NCBI GenBank assembly: GCA_049115715.1 | Contig: JAGDZQ010000006.1 | Location: 1-64,000, forward strand | Direction: 5' to 3' | DNA: 64,000 nt | DNA from: JAMZMI01 sp049115715 | Lineage (GTDB): Bacteria > Bacteroidota > Bacteroidia > Cytophagales > Cyclobacteriaceae | Shown: positions 27,159-34,342 of the stretch, piece after piece | Numbering within the stretch: the stretch's first letter is position 1 | How the letters are laid out: every line of letters starts with the position of its first letter | Program-made: the position numbers and the translations under genes | Notes under the pieces: generated by a model | What the model was told of the DNA's origin: nothing | The model's input: only the letters and a program-made list of their open reading frames with translations | The model's database searches: none

Positions 27159-27584
27159 TTACTTCTTGGTGAGGCTACCTACAAGGTCTTTTACTGTATT
27201 AATGATTTCTTTTCGTGCAGCTCTTGATTCTGTAAGCATTTCCTTGTGGAAAGCAAGCAGGTCTTTATCGGTCTCTGTATTGATATCAGGCTTGACAATG
27301 CTGGTCACATCAGAATCAATTTTGATACTGGTAAAGGCAAAAAGGTCTAAATCCACGCTCCCATTCAGTGTCATTTTTTTAAGAATTTGATCAACCCGTG
27401 CTCGATCAACTTCGTTTTTTATAGTTTCATTTACTTTGTAATTAAACTCCCCAGTAAAGGTAGAAACCTCCAAAGAAGCAGCATCCTCAATTGCACTGCC
27501 AATATTTTTCAAGAGCTTCTTGAAGCCTTTGTTTACACTTTTTTCTCCAGAGTCTGAAGTATCTATATTGCTTTCGTTTGCCAT
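27159..27584 (-). CDS. DGD-motif family protein A (operon gene 2)
   Basis: A 141-residue protein. It shares the layout of protein B: a helix (FKKLLKNIGSAIEDAA), the strand SLEVSTFTGEFNY, then SIKIDSDVTSIVKP (IDSDVT at 89-94, Gly replaced by Ser), His113 24 residues later (LLAFHKEM), and a C-terminal helix (IINTVKDLVGSL). No signal peptide. It lies 13 bp after the amidase stop and 9 bp before the 543-residue gene. Function unknown. Confidence 0.75.
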   Translation of the reverse strand: MANESNIDTSDSGEKSVNKGFKKLLKNIGSAIEDAASLEVSTFTGEFNYKVNETIKNEVDRARVDQILKKMTLNGSVDLDLFAFTSIKIDSDVTSIVKPDINTETDKDLLAFHKEMLTESRAARKEIINTVKDLVGSLTKK

Positions 27585-27597
27585 CTGCTTTTTAGAA

Positions 27598-28260
27598 TTA
27601 TTCTACTAAATTGTTTTCCATGTAATCATAGGTACTCTGATCAAAAATCCCTGTTGCTTCTAAGCCTTCTTTACGTTGAAAAGAGGCAAGTTGCCTACGT
27701 GTATTTTGACCATAGACGCCATCGATTCCTCCCGGGTCATACCCCATTTCGTCTAGCTTGAGTTGAAGTAATCGTACCTGCTCTCCTCTGCTCCCAACTG
27801 TCAATGTAGGAGATGGAAGTTCTGGTCCAGAGCTTTGTGTTAACCTTCTGAATCCTAATACTTTGCGAGCGTCATAGCTAGCTACACTTACACTATCACC
27901 TTGATTTCCTCCAAGTACAAATACCTTTTTGAAGTCTTTAGAATATCCAAAAAATAGACCAACGTGTCCTTTCCAGGAATCTGGACTCTCTCTCCATAAA
28001 ACTATTACATCTCCAGGACGTGGATCATCGACAGGACGACCTACATACATCCAGCTCCTTGCATTGGCTTTATTGGTCATTTGCAATCCAGCCTGCTTCG
28101 CACACCAGTTTACAAATATGCTACACCAGGGGGTTTCATCTCCGTTTACATTGATTTTGGTCTCTTTGGCGTAATTGACAATCTGTTCGTTGTTTTTCTT
28201 GCCTTTGATTTCTTTAATGCCTATTTGACTTGCGGCAATCTGAATAATGCTTTTTTCCAT
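27598..28260 (-). CDS. Peptidoglycan amidase (NlpC/CHAP-like) with C-terminal peptidoglycan-binding domain (operon gene 1)
   Basis: A 220-residue protein. Residues ~5-140 are a cysteine peptidase domain of the TIGR02594/CHAP-like type: Cys46 in ETPWCSIFVNWC, His99 in WKGHVGLFFGY and Asn119 in LGGNQGD make the likely triad. Residues ~152-215 are a PG_binding_1 domain (GEQVRLLQLKLDEMGYDPGG, IDGVYGQNTRRQLASFQ). It should cut peptide bonds in peptidoglycan. It lacks a Sec signal, so it needs a holin, a contractile device, lysis or another route to reach the wall. It is the first gene of a six-gene operon, with a perfect palindrome 34-48 bp upstream of its ATG. Confidence 0.85.
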   Translation of the reverse strand: MEKSIIQIAASQIGIKEIKGKKNNEQIVNYAKETKINVNGDETPWCSIFVNWCAKQAGLQMTNKANARSWMYVGRPVDDPRPGDVIVLWRESPDSWKGHVGLFFGYSKDFKKVFVLGGNQGDSVSVASYDARKVLGFRRLTQSSGPELPSPTLTVGSRGEQVRLLQLKLDEMGYDPGGIDGVYGQNTRRQLASFQRKEGLEATGIFDQSTYDYMENNLVE

Positions 28261-28293
28261 ATTAGGTAGTGATAAATGGTGATGATACTCTTT

Positions 28294-28308
28294 TTTAACA
28301 TTGTTAAA
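28294..28308 (-). promoter_or_regulatory. Palindrome upstream of the amidase/DGD-motif operon
   Basis: TTTAACATTGTTAAA is a perfect inverted repeat with 7 bp arms around one base, 34 bp upstream of the first ATG of the operon. This is a good size and place for a repressor or activator site. No regulator gene lies beside it. Confidence 0.45.
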
Positions 28309-28472
28309 TTAAAGGAAATGATGTGATAATGCAGTCTAAAATCTCTCTTTTTTTCAAATGACTGTTTGACATAAAACCACTACAAATGAAGAACTCTTTA
28401 GTGAGAGATACGGAATCAAATGAAATTTATGATTTTGGTTTTGCTTCTGAGCTTCAGGTTTACCAAATTATT

Positions 28473-29486
28473 TCATAAAAAGAACCAAAAATCTTTAGCC
28501 ATCTTTTTCTCCCATAGGTCTAATTGAATTTTGATTTTGTCTCGTTCATTGGGTGAAGCAACCACGATAAGTATTTGAGGATTAGTTAGTTTTGGTATGC
28601 TATTGCAGTGAGTAAGTCGGATTTCGTAGATGTCCTTTCCAATCTTTTTTTCATTGTCGCAGACCCAATTGATTTCACTTTCGTAACCCTTTATTTCCTT
28701 TACCAGATCTTTTCCATTTCTCCCTGCTCCCCATACAACCAAAGGTCTGGATAAATTCCTGTCGAGTTCATAGAAATATCGGAGTTTGAGGTCAAAGTAC
28801 CGATTGTCTTTGTATTCTTCCCACGTTCTTGAAATGCGATTGGATCGGTCTCTCCAAAAGTGAAGCACTTTATCAATTCCTACAACCTGCAATTTTTGCT
28901 TGTAAAATCTGAAGCATAGATCGTAATCTTCTGGGTATACCACCGGATCAAAGCCTCCAACAGAAGCAAAGTCGTCTTTGTGAATGATCCAACAATGCGA
29001 AGGAATGACGCATTCGGTATAGATCTCTTGATAATGAGAGCTGGATTTTGCGACACCATTTAGCCATTCTTCATATTTAATAAAACCTCCACCAACTTCT
29101 CCTTCGTCTACAAAGTGCCTCGTCCCTCCCGCTATGATGGTTCCTTTGCCATACTTCTTCCACTCATCTACTAAGACTTCAAGTTTATCTAAAGGCATTT
29201 TGTCATCAGAATCCATTCTGTTGATGAGATCACCTTTGGCTTGTTTCATTCCTACTTGTAATGTTGGGATTAAGCGTGGCTTATCACTATTGAAAAATCT
29301 TACTCTGGAGTCTAACAAGGTATACTCCTTAAGTATATCCGGGCTCTCATCAGTGGAATGGTCATTGACTGCAATCAATTCCCAGTTTTGATATGTCTGT
29401 TTCAAGATTGATTGAATGCAGTCCCTTAAGTAAGGTGCTGTGTCCTTTACAGCCATCACGATGGAAACCAATGGATTATCAGTCAT
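28473..29486 (-). CDS. Family 2 glycosyltransferase
   Basis: A 337-residue cytosolic GT-A enzyme. The N-terminal VSIVMAVKDTAPYLRDCIQS is followed by IAVNDHSTDES and the metal-binding NRMDSDDKM (DSD), then YPEDYDLCFRFY with the likely catalytic acidic pair. The last ~90 residues (RPLVVWGAGRNGKDLVKEI, PQILIVVASPNERDKI) form a Rossmann-like extension often seen in such enzymes. It transfers an activated sugar during glycan or glycoprotein assembly; donor and acceptor are unknown. It is monocistronic, divergent from the chemoreceptor-like sensor and upstream of the amidase operon. Confidence 0.9.
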   Translation of the reverse strand: MTDNPLVSIVMAVKDTAPYLRDCIQSILKQTYQNWELIAVNDHSTDESPDILKEYTLLDSRVRFFNSDKPRLIPTLQVGMKQAKGDLINRMDSDDKMPLDKLEVLVDEWKKYGKGTIIAGGTRHFVDEGEVGGGFIKYEEWLNGVAKSSSHYQEIYTECVIPSHCWIIHKDDFASVGGFDPVVYPEDYDLCFRFYKQKLQVVGIDKVLHFWRDRSNRISRTWEEYKDNRYFDLKLRYFYELDRNLSRPLVVWGAGRNGKDLVKEIKGYESEINWVCDNEKKIGKDIYEIRLTHCNSIPKLTNPQILIVVASPNERDKIKIQLDLWEKKMAKDFWFFL

Positions 29487-29635
29487 TTAATTGAAAATAG
29501 AAATTGATTAAAATTCGCACAAAACTAACATTGTATAGTTACCATCAGAGATTCTAGATTGAAATTAATTACGTGCATCAAAGTGTTTTTATTGACCTTT
29601 TTTTTGGGTATGTTAGTAATACAACCAGCAAGCTT

Positions 29636-32600
29636 ATGATTAGAGAGAATACCAGAATTTATAGATTGAGAATCTTAATTCTAACCTTGATACTTTACAC
29701 ACCCTGTATAGGAGTGTTAGGACAGACTAGTTATAAAGGCTTAGAGATGGATTTCCAGAATCTGTCTGAGGGACTGTCGCAAAACAAAGTAGCTGATATT
29801 ATACAGGATTATCAAGGCTATATCTGGATTGCTACTCATGCCGGACTAAACAGGTATGATGGATTAAAATTTAAAATTTTTGAACACATAGAAGGAGATT
29901 CTACTTCTCTATGCTACAGTTATATAAATGACCTATTTGAAGATAGTGATCATAATATATGGGTGGGAACTCATAAGGGGCTGTCAAAATATGATAGAAG
30001 TACCAATAAGTTTACATCCTGGAAATCTGATTTAGAGGGCGATAGTCATTTACCAAATGATCAGGTAGCAAAGGTTTTTGAAGATTCTGAGAATAATCTT
30101 TGGGTAGGAACGGCTTACGGTTTATTTAAATTCAATTCTAAGCGAACAGCAGTCGAAGAAGCATTTTCGCCCGATTCTGATCAGCCATTGCCAAACTCTG
30201 ATATACGATCTCTTATGGAGGATGACAGAGGGAGATTATGGATATTGACACAAAGAGAGATTTGCACATATAATTTAGAGACCAAAGAATTAGAGATAGT
30301 TAAAACACCTGACGACAACCCATTCATCATTGACGCTCATGAACTTGTGCAAGATGCTGAAAGCAATTTTTGGATCGCAACTTTTGATCAGGGTGCCTGT
30401 GTCTTAAGTGAGAGACTTGATGGCTATTTTGAAACTAAATATTTCAGACATAATTACAACGATCGCAATAGCATAGGAAATAGAAAGGTCTTCGGAGTTT
30501 CACGTGATAGTAAGAATAGAATATGGTTATCTACAGAAGGTGGTGGATTGAATCTGTTTCTTCCAGAGTCTCAGAGTTTCAAGAAATACAAGAGGGTGCT
30601 CGGGAACCCGAACTCCATAGCAAGCGATAATATAAAGACTACTATGGAAGACAATCAAGGAAGATTGTGGGTGGGAACTTATGATCAGGGAATAAGCCTT
30701 TACGATCCTTACCGATCAAAATTTAGGATTAAAAAATTTAATCCCTACGTAAGAGAGAGCTTGAATGGGATAAATATTAGCAGTTTTTTACAAGTCAACG
30801 AAGATGAAATTTGGATTGGAACTTCTCAGGGTATTACGTCATGGAATCGCACACTTGACACCTACTCTTACTATGAACATGATGCGAAAAATCGCAAAGG
30901 AATATCGAATGGTGAAATACAGAAACTATTTAAAGACAGCCGTGGTGATATTTGGATTGGTGGGTTTTGGGAAGGAGGACTTGATCGATACAACAAGGAA
31001 ACCAATAGTTTCACGTATTTTAAAAATAAAGCATGGTACCCTGGTTTACCACCCGGAGCATGTGTTGTCGATATAGAGGAAGATAAAGACGGAAATCTAT
31101 GGCTAGCTGTGTATGAATTAGGGTTAGTTAGGATGAACCCTCGCACAGAAGAATTCTTCACAATGAAGCATAATCCACATAATGGAAATTCGTTGCTGGA
31201 TAACTATGTCCGAAATATTGAGATAGACTCTAATGGTTTGCTTTGGGTGGGATCAAATATGGGATTAAACCTTGTAAAAATGAATCCTGATGATTCTTAC
31301 GAAATTACAAGATTTGCAAGTGGGATTGGCTCAGAGGCAAACTCCTTTTCTGGATATGTTGTCGATGGACTCTACATAGATAGCAAGGACAGATTATGGG
31401 CAGGAACCAATGAGGGGATTAACCTATTTCAACCGCAAGACAGCTCGTTTATTTTTCTCTCAGTAAAAGATGGATTAAAGGGCGAAATCTCGAACAGTTT
31501 CATTGAAGACTGGGAGGGCAATTTATGGGTAGGTACTAATAAAGGATTGAGTAAATTAATAGTATCTGATGATGGCGAAATGTCTTTTAAAACCTACCGG
31601 AAAAAGGATGGGTTGCATGGGGATGTTTTTGTCAGGATGTCTTGCACGGTAACAGACGCGGGCGAGGTTTTCTTTGGAGGCATAGATGGTTTTAGCTATT
31701 TCAACCAAGAGACATTACAAGACTATTCTACTTCCCCAGTTGTTAATTTGGTTGATTTTAAGATATTCAATAAACCCGTAGTTCCAGGCGATGCTAGTGG
31801 TGTACTCAAGGAGCATATCAATATGACCGAGGAAATCACACTAAACCATAATCAATCTGTTTTTTCAATAGAATTCTTTGGAGTAAACTTTACTCATGCG
31901 GACAGAAATCAGTACGCATATATGCTTGAGGGTTTAGAAAATGATTGGAACTATGTTGGAAGTCTCAATTCTGCTTCTTATTCAAATCTGGATGCTGGAA
32001 AATACTTATTTAAGGCAAAAGCTGCCAATCATGATGGAGTTGATGGTGAGTTTGCTTCCATGAAGATAACTGTACTCGCACCGTTTTGGGAAAGATGGTG
32101 GTTTAGAATTGCAATAGCTCTGTTTATTGTGATAATTGGTATTGTGATTAATCGATTTCGTGCAAACAAGATTAAGGAGGACAAAGAGAAAATGCGTATC
32201 AAGGTTGAAGAAGCTACTTCTGAAGTAAAGTCTAGAAATGAAGAACTTCAAGCGCAACAAGAAAGCCTCAATCTTGCTATTGCAGAGACAAAGACCGTGG
32301 TAGGAAGTGCCGTGGAATCAGGGAATTTTGCTGAACGAATCAGTGTAGATGACAAAAGTGGAGCTTGGAAAGATTTAAGCCTATCAATAAATGAACTTTT
32401 TTCGACCGTAATGACCCCTTTTGATGCTTTGAACAAGATCATTGACAGAATAGCTCAGGGTGACCTTACTCCGCGCTATACGGATGAAGCGCATGGTGAT
32501 GTTTTAAAACTTGCTGAAAACCTTAATATGGCCCTTGATAACCTCTCTTCTCTTCTAAATGAAATTACACAACAAGTTGAAGCGATTGGTGATGCGACTA

Positions 32601-33505
32601 CAGAAATGCTTAAGTCCAATGAGGAGATGACTTCAAGCTCTTCCGAAATTTCTTATGCGATAGCTGAGATGAGCAATGGTGCAAATGAGCAGACACGTAA
32701 GATTGATGATTTTTCTGAGCTCATTGAGGCGGTACTGCGCTTTTCAAAAGAGATTGGAGCTCAGGCCAATTCGATTGATCAAATGACCATAATGGGCGCT
32801 GAGAAAAGTAGTGAAGGAATGGAGTCCATGGAAAACCTCTACGGCAGCATGAATGATATCACGGAGCTTTCTGCTAATACCGTCGAATCGATTACCAACT
32901 TAACCAATAGGTCGGAGCAGATTTCAAGAGTAGTCACAATCATGAAGGAAGTCGCCAATCAAACGAATTTGCTTGCTTTGAACGCTGCAATTGAAGCTGC
33001 ACAAGCGGGAGAAGCTGGACGTGGATTTTCTGTTGTGGCGGATGAGATTCGCAAGTTATCTGAGAGCTCTAAGCAATCGGCTAAAGAAATCGCGGATCTA
33101 ATAACCAACGTACAACAAGACACACGATCCACTGCCAGCTTAATTGAGCAAATGGGTGCTTTGGTCAATGATGGGCAAGATATCTCTCAGAAAACACTTA
33201 GCACGTTTGGACAAATATCTGATTACTACAAGCAAACACTTGAAAAGTCGGAAAACATTGTAAACGCAACTAACCGACAGACAAATGATGTATCCGATAT
33301 AGCCAGTGCAATACAAAGCGTGGTTACAATCGCTGAGGAGACAGCAGCCGGAGCAGAAGAAATTGCCAGCTCAGCAGCTCAGTTATCTGCAGGCATGAAT
33401 GGGTTTTCTGAAATGAATAAGAGTATTTTAGGTATTGTAGAAAACCTAAATGAGAAGGTATCTGCGATAAAACTATCAAATCATGCGAAGGATGATGAGG
33501 AATAA
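29636..33505 (+). CDS. Two-component-type propeller sensor fused to methyl-accepting chemotaxis signalling domain
   Basis: A 1289-residue protein from the ATG at 29636. The earlier GTG at 29573 would precede the signal peptide LRILILTLILYTPCIGVLGQ. Fourteen Reg_prop-type blades (WIATHAGLNRYDG, WVGTHKGLSKYDR, ... VFFGGIDGFSYF) suggest two seven-bladed periplasmic propellers. A Y_Y_Y domain (NQYAYMLEGLENDWNYVG) and one membrane span (WWFRIAIALFIVIIGIVI) follow. The cytoplasmic part has HAMP-like segments (ALNKIIDRIAQGDLTPRY) and a complete MCP coiled coil. Its hairpin tip NLLALNAAIEAAQAGEAGRG is encoded at about 32967-33026. Such propellers normally sit on hybrid histidine kinases sensing polysaccharides; here the output is chemoreceptor-type, so it probably signals to a CheW/CheA array encoded elsewhere. 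No C-terminal CheR pentapeptide was seen. Confidence 0.9.
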   Translation: MIRENTRIYRLRILILTLILYTPCIGVLGQTSYKGLEMDFQNLSEGLSQNKVADIIQDYQGYIWIATHAGLNRYDGLKFKIFEHIEGDSTSLCYSYINDLFEDSDHNIWVGTHKGLSKYDRSTNKFTSWKSDLEGDSHLPNDQVAKVFEDSENNLWVGTAYGLFKFNSKRTAVEEAFSPDSDQPLPNSDIRSLMEDDRGRLWILTQREICTYNLETKELEIVKTPDDNPFIIDAHELVQDAESNFWIATFDQGACVLSERLDGYFETKYFRHNYNDRNSIGNRKVFGVSRDSKNRIWLSTEGGGLNLFLPESQSFKKYKRVLGNPNSIASDNIKTTMEDNQGRLWVGTYDQGISLYDPYRSKFRIKKFNPYVRESLNGINISSFLQVNEDEIWIGTSQGITSWNRTLDTYSYYEHDAKNRKGISNGEIQKLFKDSRGDIWIGGFWEGGLDRYNKETNSFTYFKNKAWYPGLPPGACVVDIEEDKDGNLWLAVYELGLVRMNPRTEEFFTMKHNPHNGNSLLDNYVRNIEIDSNGLLWVGSNMGLNLVKMNPDDSYEITRFASGIGSEANSFSGYVVDGLYIDSKDRLWAGTNEGINLFQPQDSSFIFLSVKDGLKGEISNSFIEDWEGNLWVGTNKGLSKLIVSDDGEMSFKTYRKKDGLHGDVFVRMSCTVTDAGEVFFGGIDGFSYFNQETLQDYSTSPVVNLVDFKIFNKPVVPGDASGVLKEHINMTEEITLNHNQSVFSIEFFGVNFTHADRNQYAYMLEGLENDWNYVGSLNSASYSNLDAGKYLFKAKAANHDGVDGEFASMKITVLAPFWERWWFRIAIALFIVIIGIVINRFRANKIKEDKEKMRIKVEEATSEVKSRNEELQAQQESLNLAIAETKTVVGSAVESGNFAERISVDDKSGAWKDLSLSINELFSTVMTPFDALNKIIDRIAQGDLTPRYTDEAHGDVLKLAENLNMALDNLSSLLNEITQQVEAIGDATTEMLKSNEEMTSSSSEISYAIAEMSNGANEQTRKIDDFSELIEAVLRFSKEIGAQANSIDQMTIMGAEKSSEGMESMENLYGSMNDITELSANTVESITNLTNRSEQISRVVTIMKEVANQTNLLALNAAIEAAQAGEAGRGFSVVADEIRKLSESSKQSAKEIADLITNVQQDTRSTASLIEQMGALVNDGQDISQKTLSTFGQISDYYKQTLEKSENIVNATNRQTNDVSDIASAIQSVVTIAEETAAGAEEIASSAAQLSAGMNGFSEMNKSILGIVENLNEKVSAIKLSNHAKDDEE

Positions 33506-33520
33506 TGTATTGGAGGCTAC

Positions 33521-34342
33521 TTAATCTTCGCTATACCCTTTTCTTTTCTTTTCTCTTCTCCAGAAAATTGTTCTGATAAGATCGATTTCTTTCCGAACGG
33601 CGCGAGAATTCTCAATAAGCTTTGAAGAAGAATCGAGACAATTCCTGGTGAGATTAGACTCATGCGATCTATTTAATCCATCAATTAAATACTGAAGTAC
33701 TCTAAGGTTTGACTCATTTGTGGAATCGATCAGGGTCAATTGGTTTTGATAATTCTCTTTTTTCATCCTTCGTAGATTTTCAAAAATATGATAATCCCTG
33801 ATAGGCTCACCGAAATGCTTCCAAAGGTTTTTATAGGGCGCTGAAGAAGGATTTGAGATCGATTTTAGCAAAACACTATCACGTGTCAGTACTGGTATTG
33901 GTATTGGGAGTAGTGCATCATAAGGATTTTGATTCCGAAGTGCATTCAAAGTGCTGCTAAGGTCTGATTCAATAATTGCAAATTGTGGAAAGACTGTTCC
34001 TTTGTTCGTTTTTAAAACAACAGACAGTTGATCCAAGTGAGCATCGAGTGAACTGTTTAGATTTCTTAAAGTTTGATTGGCTTTTCTTTCCCTTATTTTC
34101 TCCCGATTCTCTATTCCTTTAATCTTAAAGTAGATTGACTGAATGCTTTGCTGATAATTTTGCAAAGCCATGTAAGTATCCGAAATAGCCTGAGCATCAT
34201 AGCAGTTAAGAGTTGATAGATGACTGAATTCTATTTCTAAGTCACTCAGTTGCACAAGCAAGGAGTCGATCGCTTTTTTTTGCCCTACGGACGCATTTAT
34301 GATCAATAGGAAAAACAGAATTGAAAAGGAATTTTTTTTCAT
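33521..34342 (-). CDS. Secreted coiled-coil hypothetical protein
   Basis: A 273-residue protein with a signal peptide (SFSILFFLLIINASVGQ). The rest is strongly helical, with long coiled-coil-prone stretches (KIRERKANQTLRNLNSSLDA) and a basic C-terminus (FWRREKKRKGYSED). No family was recognised. Its ATG overlaps the stop of the 880-residue membrane protein by 4 bp. The two therefore probably form one complex, with this protein as the periplasmic partner. Confidence 0.65.
   Translation of the reverse strand: MKKNSFSILFFLLIINASVGQKKAIDSLLVQLSDLEIEFSHLSTLNCYDAQAISDTYMALQNYQQSIQSIYFKIKGIENREKIRERKANQTLRNLNSSLDAHLDQLSVVLKTNKGTVFPQFAIIESDLSSTLNALRNQNPYDALLPIPIPVLTRDSVLLKSISNPSSAPYKNLWKHFGEPIRDYHIFENLRRMKKENYQNQLTLIDSTNESNLRVLQYLIDGLNRSHESNLTRNCLDSSSKLIENSRAVRKEIDLIRTIFWRREKKRKGYSED

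Noticed and set aside
21204..28260. Prophage or tailocin lysis cassette
   Set aside because: The amidase without a signal peptide fits, but no capsid, tail, terminase, integrase or att-like repeats are visible, so a phage label is not supported.
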